NCBI RefSeq assembly: GCF_900187445.1
Contig: NZ_FYEB01000005.1
Span: 186,001 to 250,000 of the forward strand
Source of the DNA: Pseudomonas sp. Irchel s3b2
GTDB taxonomy: Bacteria > Pseudomonadota > Gammaproteobacteria > Pseudomonadales > Pseudomonadaceae
Length of the DNA stretch: 64,000 nt
Direction: 5' to 3'
A program made the position numbers and the translations under genes. Each line of letters begins with the position of its first letter. Position 1 is the first letter of the stretch. Positions 48,002 through 56,830 of the stretch are shown here, piece by piece. Under the pieces are notes generated by a model. The model ran no database searches, was not told the origin of the DNA, and saw nothing but the letters and a program-made list of their open reading frames with translations.

Positions 48002-48895
48002 TTATTGTGTAGCCACCCGCCGAAGCTTCAAGCCCCAACCCTGTTGCATCCCGGCGGCGGCCAACAGAATCGCGGCAACACCGATCCATTGCAGCGGTTC
48101 CAGTCGATGCCCGAAGGCGAACCAGTCAACGAAAATCGCCGCAATCGGGTAGATGAACGACAGCGCGCCGGTCAGCGCTGTCGGCAGCTTTTGAATCGCG
48201 CCGTAGAGCAGCACATACATCAAACCGGTATGCACAATGCCCAGGGTCACCAGACTGGCCCAGGCACTGGGCGTTTGCGGTATCGCCGAGAAATGCGCAA
48301 AGGGCGCGAGCAACAGCACGCCGGTGCAGACCTGGATCAACGCGATCAGATGCGGTGGCGTGCCGGTCAGGCGCTTGATGATCAACGCGGCAATCGCATA
48401 CAGAAAGGCAGCCCCCAACGCCAGACCAATCCCCATCAGGTAATCGTTGCCACCCTCGCCCTGCTCACCATGTGCGCTGACAATCGCCAGCATCCCGAGA
48501 AACGAAATGCCCAGCCAGAACAGTTTCTGCAGGGTGATTTTCTCCCCCAGAAACAGCGCGGCCAGCCCCACCAGCATGAACGGCTGGACGTTATAAACCG
48601 CCGTGCCGATGGCAATCGAGGCGCGGGAATAGGACGCGAATAACAGCACCCAGTTACCGACAATCGCCACACCGCTTAGTACCGCCAGCAAGAAGGTGGT
48701 GGACGTCAAAATGCCAGGGCGCAGAAAACCGAACGCCGCGCAGATCAGCAATAAGGTGGCGGCACCGAACACGCAGCGCCAGAACACCACGTCCAGCACC
48801 GGTTGCCCGGACACCAGCACGAACCAACCAATGGTCCCGGAAATCAGCATGGCGGCGGTCATTTCGAATGACCCGCGACGTAGTGTTTTGTCCAT
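48002..48895 (-). CDS. EamA/DMT-family transporter
   Basis: This 297-residue membrane protein has ten predicted helices in two EamA repeats (first about 10-135, second about 155-290: LMGIGLALGAAFLYAIAALIIKRL, LTGALSFIYPIAAIFVDWFAFGHRL). DMT transporters export metabolites or amino acids. The start at 48895 is chosen from two adjacent ATGs because GGGAGG lies 6 nt before it; a longer upstream frame is unsupported. It is divergent from an Lrp-type regulator (49031), a common exporter-regulator pair. Confidence 0.92.
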   Translation of the reverse strand: MDKTLRRGSFEMTAAMLISGTIGWFVLVSGQPVLDVVFWRCVFGAATLLLICAAFGFLRPGILTSTTFLLAVLSGVAIVGNWVLLFASYSRASIAIGTAVYNVQPFMLVGLAALFLGEKITLQKLFWLGISFLGMLAIVSAHGEQGEGGNDYLMGIGLALGAAFLYAIAALIIKRLTGTPPHLIALIQVCTGVLLLAPFAHFSAIPQTPSAWASLVTLGIVHTGLMYVLLYGAIQKLPTALTGALSFIYPIAAIFVDWFAFGHRLEPLQWIGVAAILLAAAGMQQGWGLKLRRVATQ

Positions 48896-49030
48896 CATCA
48901 ACCTCCCGTGTTTGAGCCCAAAGTATGCCAATCCGTCGGGGGGCTTCTCCAGCGCAAAAAGCAGGCTAAACTCGGCTTCTGCCTTTTTTATCAAGGCTTA
49001 TTCAGTCGATTGCCTAACAGGGGATTCGCT

Positions 49031-49468
49031 ATGACCGACGACATCGACCAAGTGCTGATCAGCGCGTTGATGGAAGACTCACGCCGTTCGCTCAAGGCCC
49101 TGGCACAGATCAGCGGCCTATCCTCGCCCAGCGTCGCCGAGCGCCTGCGCCGCCTCGAAGAACGTGGCGTGCTCAAGGGCTACACCGTCGAGATCGATCC
49201 CAAATGCTTCGGCTATCAACTCCAGGCCATCGTCCGCATTCGCCCATTGCCGGGCCAGTTGCAGGAAGTGGAGCGACAGATTCAGGCCATCCCCGAATTT
49301 ACCGAGTGCGATAAAGTCACCGGCGATGACTGCTTCATCGCCCGCCTGCATGTGCGCTCGATGGAACAACTGGACACCCTCCTCGACCGCCTCAACAGCC
49401 ACGCCGAAACCAATACAGCCATCGTCAAGAAGACCCCGGTCAAGCGCCGGCTGCCACCAATGGCGTGA
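49031..49468 (+). CDS. Lrp/AsnC-family transcriptional regulator
   Basis: This 145-residue protein has an N-terminal HTH (DIDQVLISALMEDSRRSLKALAQISGLSSPSVAERLRRLEERGVLKGYTVEID, 1-55) and a C-terminal RAM/ACT-like ligand domain (QAIVRIRPLPGQL...DCFIARLHVRSMEQLDTLLDRL). The ATG at 49031 is standard; longer frames overlap the neighbouring promoter. It is divergent from the EamA transporter, 135 bp apart, so it probably regulates that gene in response to an amino acid (inference). Confidence 0.93.
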   Translation: MTDDIDQVLISALMEDSRRSLKALAQISGLSSPSVAERLRRLEERGVLKGYTVEIDPKCFGYQLQAIVRIRPLPGQLQEVERQIQAIPEFTECDKVTGDDCFIARLHVRSMEQLDTLLDRLNSHAETNTAIVKKTPVKRRLPPMA

Positions 49469-49526
49469 GGTGCTGTTTTGTTCGCAAAGGGGTAGATTGG
49501 TTTTTTTCCGGCGAAGGATTGACGGC

Positions 49527-49856
49527 ATGAAAACTCAAGTCATGTTACTGGCGGCGCTGATGCTCGCCGGTTGCGGCACGTTTCAGACGGTGGTGCGCAG
49601 TGACGAGGCAGCGGCAGAAAGTCTCAAGGAACGGAAAACCTACTGCGGTGCGGTTCCACGCATCTATAGCGGCGTGACGTATGACTTTTGCAGTCTGCAT
49701 GCGCCCCCAGGCCCGGGCATCGATGAGTATCAATACAACAATGGCACGCCCTTTGTGTTGATCGACGTAGTCATTTCTGGAGTTCTCGACACCATGCTGT
49801 TGCCCTACACCATTTATCGGCAGCAGGCTGATGGCAGCATCATTGTGGCCGAATAA
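49527..49856 (+). CDS. YceK/YidQ-family lipoprotein
   Basis: This 109-residue protein has a lipoprotein signal (MKTQVMLLAALMLAGCGTF; lipidated Cys16). A YceK/YidQ-like core follows: RKTYCGAVPRIYSGVTYDFCSLHAPP and FVLIDVVISGVLDTMLLPYTIYRQ. Two Cys in the core may pair. The family is of small outer-membrane lipoproteins without known function. The VOC gene follows 11 bp later, so they probably share a transcript. Confidence 0.88.
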   Translation: MKTQVMLLAALMLAGCGTFQTVVRSDEAAAESLKERKTYCGAVPRIYSGVTYDFCSLHAPPGPGIDEYQYNNGTPFVLIDVVISGVLDTMLLPYTIYRQQADGSIIVAE

Positions 49857-49867
49857 GGAGCAGGTGA

Positions 49868-50260
49868 ATGTTGTCCCACGTTTTTATCGGCATCACCGAC
49901 TTCGATCGTGCATTGGCGTTCTACCAACCGATCATGGATGCACTGAAGCTGCAGATGAAATTTTGCGACCCCGACAAACCTTGGGCTGCGTGGATGAGCA
50001 AGGATGCACCACGTCCGCTGTTCGTCATTGGCACGGCGTTCGACGAACAGCCGGCCACACCGGGGAATGGACAGATGATCGCCCTGCTTGCGTCGAGTCG
50101 CGAGATCGTCAACTGCTGTCATGCACTGGCCATGGTTCATGGTGGATCCTGCGAGGGGCCACCCGGCCTGCGTCCGCACTACCATCCCGACTACTTCGGC
50201 GCCTACATGCGCGACCCGGACGGCAACAAACTCTGCGTGTGTTGCCACGAACCCGGTTGA
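49868..50260 (+). CDS. VOC/glyoxalase-family protein
   Basis: This 130-residue vicinal-oxygen-chelate protein has the first beta-alpha-beta module SHVFIGITDFDRALAFYQPIMDAL with a metal-ligand candidate His4. In the second module HYHPDYFGAYMRDPDGNKLCVCCHEP, the D-P-D-G-N-K turn and a downstream acidic/His position are typical. VOC proteins act as dioxygenases, isomerases or lyases, and this one's chemistry cannot be assigned. SD AAGGAG precedes the ATG. Confidence 0.9.
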   Translation: MLSHVFIGITDFDRALAFYQPIMDALKLQMKFCDPDKPWAAWMSKDAPRPLFVIGTAFDEQPATPGNGQMIALLASSREIVNCCHALAMVHGGSCEGPPGLRPHYHPDYFGAYMRDPDGNKLCVCCHEPG

Positions 50261-50291
50261 AACCAACGAGCTGAGCCAAATCACAGACGAT

Positions 50292-50317
50292 AAAAAACCC
50301 GCCTAAGCGGGTTTTTT
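50292..50317. terminator. Bidirectional terminator between VOC gene and yccA-like gene
   Basis: Stem aacccgc/gcgggtt with A-run on the left and T-run on the right, between convergent genes. Confidence 0.92.
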
Positions 50318-50332
50318 ACTCAAGGCTGGCGA

Positions 50333-51004
50333 TCAATCATCGCGGCTCATGATACCGAACAGTTGCAGCAAGCTGACGAACAGGTTGTAGATCGATACAT
50401 ACAGGCTGATGGTCGCCATGATGTAGTTGCGCTCACCGCCGTGAATGATGGCGCTGGTCTGGAACAGAATGCACACCGACGAGAACAGCACGAAACCTGC
50501 GCTGATTGCCAGTTGCAGACCGCTGATCTGGAAGAACAAGCTCGCCAGAGTCGCGCCCAGCAGCACAAAGAAACCGGCCGTGATGAAACCGCCGAGGAAG
50601 CTCATGTCCTTGCGGGTGATCAGCACATAAGCCGACAGGCCGCCGAACACCAGCGCGGTCATCGCGAAGGCCGAACTGACGACTTCCGCGCCGCCCTGCA
50701 TGCCCAGGTAACGATTGAGGATCGGGCCGAGCAGGAAACCCATGAAACCGGTCAGCGCGAACGCAGAAACCAGGCCCCACGCCGAGTCACGGAGTTTGTT
50801 GGTGAGAAAGAAAAGACCGTAGAAGCCGATCAGCACCACGAAGATGTTCGGGTAGCCTACACGCATCTGCTGCGCGACAAACGCCATCACGCCGCTGAAT
50901 GCGAGGGTGAGAGCGAGTAAGCCGTAAGTGTTGCGCAGGACGCGGCTAACCTCTAGCTGCTCAGCCTGCACGCTGTTATTAACTGCGTAATCCTGTTCGC
51001 GCAT
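50333..51004 (-). CDS. yccA: Bax inhibitor-1/YccA-family membrane protein
   Basis: This 223-residue protein has seven predicted transmembrane helices from about residue 25 to the end (TYGLLALTLAFSGVMAFVAQQ, IFVVLIGFYGLFFL, LVSAFALTGFMGFLLGPIL, VVSSAFAMTALVFGGLSAY, GGFITAGFFVLLGATLASLF, LAISAGFVLFSSVCILFQTSAII, ATISLYVSIYNLFVSLLQLFG) and the C-terminal acidic MSRDD. YccA binds FtsH and modulates membrane-protein degradation. The start at 51004 (MREQDYAVNNS) has GGAGTGTC upstream; a 23-residue upstream extension is unlikely. Confidence 0.93.
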   Translation of the reverse strand: MREQDYAVNNSVQAEQLEVSRVLRNTYGLLALTLAFSGVMAFVAQQMRVGYPNIFVVLIGFYGLFFLTNKLRDSAWGLVSAFALTGFMGFLLGPILNRYLGMQGGAEVVSSAFAMTALVFGGLSAYVLITRKDMSFLGGFITAGFFVLLGATLASLFFQISGLQLAISAGFVLFSSVCILFQTSAIIHGGERNYIMATISLYVSIYNLFVSLLQLFGIMSRDD

Positions 51005-51082
51005 GGCGACACTCCTGGTTGGTTTGAAACGTTCAGTCGCAAAGATCATAACAGACGCTCTGTAACAAGCCATGCAGAGAGT

Positions 51083-51110
51083 TTGACAGTGTGTTTCATT
51101 CAGGTATTAT
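51083..51110 (+). promoter_or_regulatory. Sigma-70 promoter of tRNA-Ser
   Basis: TTGACA at 51083-51088 and TATTAT at 51105-51110 with a 16-bp spacer, ending 18 bp before the tRNA 5' end. Confidence 0.8.
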
Positions 51111-51128
51111 GGCGCCCGCAACGCAAAC

Positions 51129-51216
51129 GGAGGTGTGGCCGAGTGGTTTAAGGCAACGGTCTTGAAAACCGTCGACTGTAACAGGTCCATGAGTTCGAAT
51201 CCCATCGCCTCCGCCA
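51129..51216 (+). tRNA. serT: tRNA-Ser (anticodon TGA)
   Basis: This 88-nt class II tRNA has acceptor stem GGAGGTG/CGCCTCC (one G-T pair), discriminator G and encoded CCA at 51214-51216, D-arm GCCGAGTGGTTTAAGGC, anticodon loop CTTGAAAA with TGA, a long variable arm, and T-loop GTTCGAATC. It is followed by a terminator. Confidence 0.97.
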
Positions 51217-51227
51217 TCTTTATACGA

Positions 51228-51255
51228 CAAAGCCCTGATTATTCAGGGCTTTTTC
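51228..51255 (+). terminator. Rho-independent terminator of tRNA-Ser
   Basis: Stem aaagccctga/tcagggcttt followed by T-run (ttttt). Confidence 0.9.
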
Positions 51256-51456
51256 GTTTCTGGCGTTTGGCGGCAACGGGCAGAAAACGGCCAGGAGCGG
51301 ACATTTAGTCTTGCGAGTGATCAAACCGAAAAGACTTCAGTGCCGCTGGGTGGAGTAGCACTACTGCACAGCATCCCTACTCCCTTACTGAAAATAAGAG
51401 AGAACAGCTTGCCATCGGTTTTTTGGATGTAAAGCGCCGATACGTGAAGGAGCGGA

Positions 51457-52608
51457 TCAGCGCGAAGATGCCGCCAGATCCTCTTCGACGAAGCGCAGCA
51501 TCGCCTCCGCCAGCGCCTCGCGCGGATAGGCATTCTGTGTCACTAATAGTGAAGCGATGGTCGAATGCGTTCGGGCGATCGGCACTGCCAGTGCCCAATG
51601 ATCGGCGTTGATATAGCCCATCAGGCTGCTGCCAGGCACAATCTGATCGTAGAAGATCACTTGGCTGTCGTTGCGGGCATCGACGCGCGCCAGCTTGTTG
51701 TAACTCGATTTCAGCACGGCCGAGATGTGATCCAGCTGCGGGAAGGTAACGAGCGAATAGTAGTTCAGTTCGGACGGCAGGCGGTTCTGCGCCAGCCAGC
51801 TCTTGCGCGTTGCGGGTCGCAGGCTGTTGATCGCGCCACCGTCGCCCGAATCGCAGGTCGCACCGGGAAAGTGCCGCAACAGGTCCGCCTGGTACTGCTC
51901 GGCATCGTTGGCCAGTGCCGAGCCGCCGACCGCGCCGGCTGCGCTGATCACTGCCGCCACGCGGCCGCGGATTTCCGGGTAAGCGACCATCGCTTCGAGA
52001 ATGTCGGGCGCGCCCTTCGAATAGCCGATCAGGACGAGGCGCGGCGGTCCGGCTTCGGCTGGCATCGCCATGATCGCGTCGCGTATTTGCCGAGCGTTGT
52101 TTGCGGAACTCGATAAGGCGTCGACCTTGATCTGCATCAGGTCATATCCGAACTGGCGGAGATGAATCGCTACGCTGCCGGGCGCTTGCAGCCATTGCTC
52201 GAAGCATTCGTAGCCAACGCCGGCCACCACAGCGCCGATCAGACGGCGTTTAGATTGACCGAGATCGACGGGTTTGCCGGTGCCACCAGGTTCGCTACCG
52301 ACTCGCGTCAGTGCCTCCTCGCAAGGGCGGCTATCGGGCAGGTCGCTTCCTCGCGTGTCGAGGATCGAGCAGAAAATCTCGCGAAAGCGCGCCCGTTGGT
52401 CCTGCACGCCGGCCTGCGACGCAGGGACCAGCACAAGCGGCGGTGTGTCCGTCGAGTAGGCGATCAGCGGCGCAGATGTGCAGGCGGTGAGCGCATGGCA
52501 GCCAGCGATCATCAGCCATGCCATGCCACCGCTGCACAACAATGTGTGGGCGCCGCACAGACGGCCGGCCGAGTCATCCGGCCTGCCGAACAGGTCACTT
52601 GCGGGCAT
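51457..52608 (-). CDS. Alpha/beta-hydrolase-like lipoprotein, third gene of the LssY_C operon
   Basis: This 383-residue protein has a hydrophobic N-terminal segment (about 28-50) ending in a lipobox-like ALTAC. An alpha/beta-hydrolase-type core follows: RLVLIGYSKGAPDILEAMVAYP, with nucleophile candidate Ser in GYSKG (about 196), and a late acid/His region INADHWALAVPIARTHS. Hydrolases of this fold cleave esters or lipids; the substrate is unknown. The ATG at 52608 has SD GGAGG and overlaps the upstream stop by 14 bp, so it is coupled to the LssY_C genes. It ends 240 bp from the tRNA, convergent with it. Confidence 0.8.
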   Translation of the reverse strand: MPASDLFGRPDDSAGRLCGAHTLLCSGGMAWLMIAGCHALTACTSAPLIAYSTDTPPLVLVPASQAGVQDQRARFREIFCSILDTRGSDLPDSRPCEEALTRVGSEPGGTGKPVDLGQSKRRLIGAVVAGVGYECFEQWLQAPGSVAIHLRQFGYDLMQIKVDALSSSANNARQIRDAIMAMPAEAGPPRLVLIGYSKGAPDILEAMVAYPEIRGRVAAVISAAGAVGGSALANDAEQYQADLLRHFPGATCDSGDGGAINSLRPATRKSWLAQNRLPSELNYYSLVTFPQLDHISAVLKSSYNKLARVDARNDSQVIFYDQIVPGSSLMGYINADHWALAVPIARTHSTIASLLVTQNAYPREALAEAMLRFVEEDLAASSR

Positions 52609-53875
52609 CGTCGACCTCCTTGCGTGCAGGTGATTCGCGCCGGTCCAGATACGTTTCCCAATCGAGCATCTCCACCTCCGACAGGCTGAGCGGCCGCGTC
52701 GCAAAGAACATGACCGCACGCAGACCGTCGCTGAAGTAATGGGCGCCGCTGAACGTCGTTCGCGATTGTGCCTGGGACGCGGGACCGACGCCGGTGACGA
52801 ACCCGAGCTTGTCCAGACCGGCCGAATACATCATGTCCTGAATCAGGAGATTTCTCGCCTCATCGACATCCTCATGCAAGACGAGGTTTTCCGACTCGTG
52901 CAGTGCAAAGCGTCCGCCGGTCGGTCTTCCGACCTGCGCGAGATAGACGGAGCGACCTTCGAATCGCATTGGCGTGAGCCACGCACGCACCCAAGTCGCT
53001 GGCGCTCCGGCTTGCGATTGCTTGCGAACCACGGCATCGGGCATGCGGCCGAACACACGTTCGGCTGCATCCGCCGGCTGCGCGGCACGCCGGTAGCTGC
53101 GACGCACAAATGCGGCGGCGATATCGGCGAACTCGCCGACGAGAATCGCATTGAGCGGATCGCCGTGCGCCCTGCCGTTAGCGTCAACGGCGCAGCAGGG
53201 AAGGCGCTCCAACGCGGAACGCAACGCGGCCAGATCGTCATAGTCCTTGATCTCGGAACCATGATGCTGGAACAAGCCTTCGGCAAACCATTTTTCCCCA
53301 GCATCGTCCGGCACCCGCAAGAAGAGGGAGAACGGGATCAGCGTCTTTCTCTGCAGCAGATCGATATTCAGCAGCCGCGTAACGCGCTCCGGGTTGATGA
53401 ACAGCACGCCCGCTTTCGTTTCGCCTGGCAGCACGGGATTCTTGAACCCCAGTTGGTCGAAGTGTGCATCAATGCGCGCGTTCGCTGCCGGGGCTAATGT
53501 CCTGTGCGAGGACCAGGCGACTTCGAGTGGCGAGAAATAGTCGGGATCGGTTCCCGGCCGCAGCAACAAGAGCGGATCGGCAGTCTGGTTCTGGACTTCG
53601 ACCCACACGGGCTGCACGCGCGTCTTGTCCAACTCCACACCCAGCATGCGCCGCCTGTCTTCGGCACTGAGCACGGCGGCGCTGACGCGCACCTCGTGCT
53701 TGGTGGCCGTCTGCGCACGTTCACGCAACCCGGAAGAACTGAAATCGGTAGGTGCCTGCCAGGTCGCACAAGCAACGGCGAGCGCAAGAATCGCTGCACA
53801 ACTCATGGTGCACAAGCAGCGCATTGCACACCGCAGAGTACCCCTGGCGCGTGGAGCCGACGGCAAGCGGCTCAT
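52595..53875 (-). CDS. LssY_C-domain lipoprotein (second copy)
   Basis: This 426-residue protein has a signal sequence with lipobox LAVAC (Cys about 36) and the LssY C-terminal domain near the end (LTPMRFEGRSVYLAQVGRPTGGRF, VDEARNLLIQDMMYSAGLDKLGFVTGV, YFSDGLRAVMFF). The N-terminal part has a beta-rich region shared with the neighbouring paralogue (RVQPVWVEVQNQTADPLLLLRPGTDPDYFSPLEV). The LssY_C domain is otherwise known as the C-terminal part of PAP2-type LssY proteins; here it stands without phosphatase motifs. The ATG at 53875 overlaps the upstream stop by 4 bp. Confidence 0.85.
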   Translation of the reverse strand: MSRLPSAPRARGTLRCAMRCLCTMSCAAILALAVACATWQAPTDFSSSGLRERAQTATKHEVRVSAAVLSAEDRRRMLGVELDKTRVQPVWVEVQNQTADPLLLLRPGTDPDYFSPLEVAWSSHRTLAPAANARIDAHFDQLGFKNPVLPGETKAGVLFINPERVTRLLNIDLLQRKTLIPFSLFLRVPDDAGEKWFAEGLFQHHGSEIKDYDDLAALRSALERLPCCAVDANGRAHGDPLNAILVGEFADIAAAFVRRSYRRAAQPADAAERVFGRMPDAVVRKQSQAGAPATWVRAWLTPMRFEGRSVYLAQVGRPTGGRFALHESENLVLHEDVDEARNLLIQDMMYSAGLDKLGFVTGVGPASQAQSRTTFSGAHYFSDGLRAVMFFATRPLSLSEVEMLDWETYLDRRESPARKEVDDARK

Positions 53876-55167
53876 GGCTTGACCCGCCCCGGTGATTGTC
53901 CGCCATTCTCGTAGATTCCCTTCGATAGAAAGAACTCGATTTCCGCCAGGGAGGTGTGCATTTGATCGAATACCAGGACACAGCGCAGCCCATCCGTGTA
54001 GTAAGGATCGGTCGTCAGGTTCTCGCGCGGCGCGCTCTTGGGCGCGGCCCCCACACCCTTCACAAATCCGAACTTGGCCAGCGTCACCGAATACGCCATA
54101 TCCTGTGTCAGCGCACTCCGCGCTTCGTCGACGTCAGGGTCGATCTTGTGCGTCGTCAGCGTCGCAGAATGCACGGTAAACCGGCTGCCGATATCACGGC
54201 TGATCTGTCCGACCCACACCTTCTTGCCGTGATATTGCATCGGACTCAGCCACAGCCTCAGGTGATTGCGCTGGTGGACGTTGTCACGCGCCTTTTGCAA
54301 GGCAAGGTCCTGAGCTCGCCCGAACAGATAGAGATCGCTCACCGGCGCATAGGGATAGCGCTCGCCGGCAAGCGCCGAATTGACCATTTTCATGATCGAC
54401 CCCGACCACTTTTCCTCGGTTCCACGCCAGCCGCGACGCGCGAATGCGGGGAAGGCATCATCGAGGCCGCCGACGATCACCAGGTTCAGCGGATCGCCGT
54501 TCCTGGAACCCTCCTCGTTGGTGACGCAGCACGGCAGCGCCTCCAGCGCCGCCTGGAAACTGGCGTCATCCGTGTAGTTCACAATTTCTTCGGGCGGATA
54601 GATGCCCTGCCTGAACACTTCGCTGATGTGGTAATCGGTGCGCAGGCCCGGCACGATGGTCAGGACAGAGAAATGCCTCGCCCGCCCGTCTGCCACCAGA
54701 TCGAGGTTAACGAACTTGAACCCCTCGTCGAGATTGGTCAACACGAAGCCCGAGGTTGTCGCGCCAGGTGGGACAGGGTTGCGGAAGGCCAGCCGACGAA
54801 AGTGCCGGTCGAGCGCCGTCCGCTCGTCCTGCGGGACGTCCGAGAAAAATGCTTCGGCCGCCTCGGATGCAGGGAAGAAATTTGGATCGAGGCCCGGCGA
54901 AAGCAGATAGTAGGCGCGGTCTTCCCGATTTTTGACTTCGACCCAGACTGGCTGTATCGATGTATTCGCCAGAGGCACGCCGTAGACCGCCTCGCTTTCT
55001 GTGGCCGACAGTACGGAGGTCGACACGCGCAAGCCGCCATCGCTGCGTGTCACGGCGCGGCTCTTGTAGTCAAGGCTCGTCGTCGGCGGAGGCTGGGAGG
55101 CGCAGCCGGCGAGCGCGGCTGCGATAGCCGTTGCTGCGAGAACGTGTCTCACCACCATGCGATGCAT
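53872..55167 (-). CDS. LssY_C-domain lipoprotein (first copy)
   Basis: This 431-residue lipoprotein has signal and lipobox LAGC (Cys22) and the same architecture as its neighbour: SIQPVWVEVKNREDRAYYLLSPGLDPNFF near 72-100, then LSPMQYHGKKVWVGQISRDIGSRF, VDEARSALTQDMAYSVTLAKFGFVKGV and YYTDGLRCVLVF toward the end. The two proteins clearly arose by tandem duplication. The ATG at 55167 has SD GAGG. It is first in an operon of three lipoproteins, all apparently exported to the outer membrane or periplasm, suggesting one envelope complex (inference). Confidence 0.85.
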   Translation of the reverse strand: MHRMVVRHVLAATAIAAALAGCASQPPPTTSLDYKSRAVTRSDGGLRVSTSVLSATESEAVYGVPLANTSIQPVWVEVKNREDRAYYLLSPGLDPNFFPASEAAEAFFSDVPQDERTALDRHFRRLAFRNPVPPGATTSGFVLTNLDEGFKFVNLDLVADGRARHFSVLTIVPGLRTDYHISEVFRQGIYPPEEIVNYTDDASFQAALEALPCCVTNEEGSRNGDPLNLVIVGGLDDAFPAFARRGWRGTEEKWSGSIMKMVNSALAGERYPYAPVSDLYLFGRAQDLALQKARDNVHQRNHLRLWLSPMQYHGKKVWVGQISRDIGSRFTVHSATLTTHKIDPDVDEARSALTQDMAYSVTLAKFGFVKGVGAAPKSAPRENLTTDPYYTDGLRCVLVFDQMHTSLAEIEFFLSKGIYENGGQSPGRVKP

Positions 55168-55256
55168 CGCGTGACCTCATCAACTGAGCTTTACCAATCT
55201 TCGCTGGCCTGCCTATGTAATCCGTGACTGCTACGAACATTAGTTTCTACGTCACA

Positions 55257-55420
55257 GCTTTTCATTATGAACTGCCCGGGGAGTTCCGGAGGCTTTTTGG
55301 TGTGAGTCACACCGCCATGGCAGAATAGTCGAACTATTGATAGCAGGCCGCTTCGGCCTCTGCAGGTAATACGTCGCCGATGGCCTCCAGCGCCGTCAAT
55401 GGTTGCCCTTTCCCGCCCCG
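55257..55420 (-). mobile_element. IS3-family transposase 3' remnant
   Basis: On the minus strand a short frame reads LEAIGDVLPAEAEAACYQ and stops; a few codons later come SAMAV, stop, LTPKSLRNSPGSS. This matches the well-known C-terminus and post-stop sequence of IS3-type orfB transposases (..IGDVPPAEaE..YY..., SAMAA, LTP.sLR..RG). Nothing of the 5' part of the element is visible. Confidence 0.6.
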
Positions 55421-55851
55421 CTCGGCACTCTGCTGCCGGGCACCGTTGAGACCTCCCAGTTCCAGTGCAAGAAACTTCCCGACATGAACGCTCAAATATT
55501 GGATAGGAGCCACCCACTTCCTGAGTAAAAAAAATTCTGCGGCAAGTACCGAAATGAGCTTTCATGTGCTCGCCTACAACCTCAAACGAATGATGAGCAT
55601 CTTCGGCATCGCAGGACTGCTTGAGGCGATTAGGGCGTGAATCCAACCGGTATGCTCGCCCGTTAGTGGCCGTTTGGACCTATGACGCGGCACAAACGGC
55701 ATTACGAACTTCTATCTAGCTGACTAAGGTAATTCAAGCTTCCGCCCGCTGATTCCACAGGCAACCCTCGCTCCTCTCAGTTATCGACGTATTTAGCGCG
55801 TTCTCACACAGCCTGGGTCGATTTCTGCCGTCGTCACCGTCCGCTTTGGTT
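55421..55851. other. Unassigned intergenic sequence in the mobile-DNA graveyard
   Basis: No gene with plausible protein features is seen on either strand; short open frames have no recognisable domain and no SD. It is bounded by the IS3 remnant and the MITE-like element. Confidence 0.5.
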
Positions 55852-56031
55852 CGATTCTGTTGAAAAAGTCGGCCATGGTTTGCTCAGCGGAAAAGTGCGC
55901 GTCTGAGATTGAAATCTTTACTTTGGGCAGAGGCTTCCGGACTCAGATTTCACGTAGCAGCGTGCAAAAAAGGCGTTTTCACCGGTCAATGATCAGACAG
56001 TTTGGGCGGATCGACTTTTTCAACAGAATCG
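55852..56031. mobile_element. 180-bp MITE-like element with perfect 20-bp terminal inverted repeats
   Basis: The left end cgattctgttgaaaaagtcg (55852-55871) is exactly complementary to the right end (56012-56031). The interior has no gene. Terminal repeats of this general kind (ttttcaacag) occur on IS elements of proteobacteria. Flanks share only tt, so a target-site duplication is uncertain. Confidence 0.7.
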
Positions 56032-56215
56032 TTCGATTGCAGTCCTTCCCGACAGACAGCTGTCGGCCATTTGCAGTCGTTAGCGGACGGCTGCAATGGG
56101 TCCGCGAGCTGCCCTTCACTACCGGTGGCTCTCGTTCCGAAGTGGTCATCGAACCTTGCGGCATCCATTTTGCTCTCCTGCTGACTCTTCAATCCCACCT
56201 TCAAGGACCGAACCT

Positions 56216-56830
56216 GTGATCGCATCCCCCGCCAAACTCCTCTTCCTACCCGGAGCCTCGGGTAACACCCGGTTTTGGCTTCCGGTTGCTGAGCGCCTGG
56301 CCCACCCGGCGCAGCATGTCCATATCGGCTGGCCCGGCTTTGGAGACACTCCGCCCTTGCCTAGCGTGACCGGCATGGATGATCTGGTGACTCGCGTGCT
56401 GGCCGAGATCGACCGGCCCACAGCGCTGGTGGCGCAGTCCATGGGCGGTATAGTCGCTGTGCTTGCAGCGCTTGAACGCCCTGAGCTGATCACACACCTG
56501 ACGCTGACCGTCACCTCTGGCGGGGTGGATATGTCTGCTCTGGACGCGCATGACTGGCGCCCGGATTTTGCTGCCGTCAACCCGACACTGCCGAGGTGGT
56601 TTCTCGACGACCGCACCGACCTCACGCTCCGGTTGGTCGAGTTGCGCATGCCAGTCCTGCTCCTCTGGGGAGATTCTGATCTGATCAGCCCCGTTCGCGT
56701 CGGCCAGCGCCTTGCTCAACTGTTACCCCGCGCGGAACTACACGTTTTCCCTGGCGCCGATCACAGTCTGGGCTTTACTCACGCAGCCGAAGTGGCAAGG
56801 TTGATCGAGAGACATCTGGTCTGCTGGTGA
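56216..56830 (+). CDS. Alpha/beta-fold hydrolase
   Basis: This 204-residue alpha/beta hydrolase has the oxyanion region FLPGASGNTRFW (about 11-22) and the nucleophile elbow VAQSMGGIVAV (Ser about 75). The late acid is in LLLWGDSDLISPV (about 160-172), and the catalytic His is in GADHSLGFT (about 186). Substrate unknown. The GTG at 56216 has AAGGA 8 nt upstream; an upstream extension crosses non-coding sequence. It appears intact although surrounded by decayed elements. Confidence 0.85.
   Translation: MIASPAKLLFLPGASGNTRFWLPVAERLAHPAQHVHIGWPGFGDTPPLPSVTGMDDLVTRVLAEIDRPTALVAQSMGGIVAVLAALERPELITHLTLTVTSGGVDMSALDAHDWRPDFAAVNPTLPRWFLDDRTDLTLRLVELRMPVLLLWGDSDLISPVRVGQRLAQLLPRAELHVFPGADHSLGFTHAAEVARLIERHLVCW

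Noticed and set aside
51499..51512. A 14-bp exact match to the 3' end of tRNA-Ser (catcgcctccgcca), as a possible attachment-site repeat
   Set aside because: It lies only about 280 bp from the tRNA, inside the natural coding sequence LAEAM of the hydrolase-like lipoprotein, with no integrase nearby. Chance plus codon usage explains it.
55860..56219. Short open frames running through the MITE-like element toward the hydrolase
   Set aside because: They cross a terminal inverted repeat and contain no domain or SD. They are not supported as genes.
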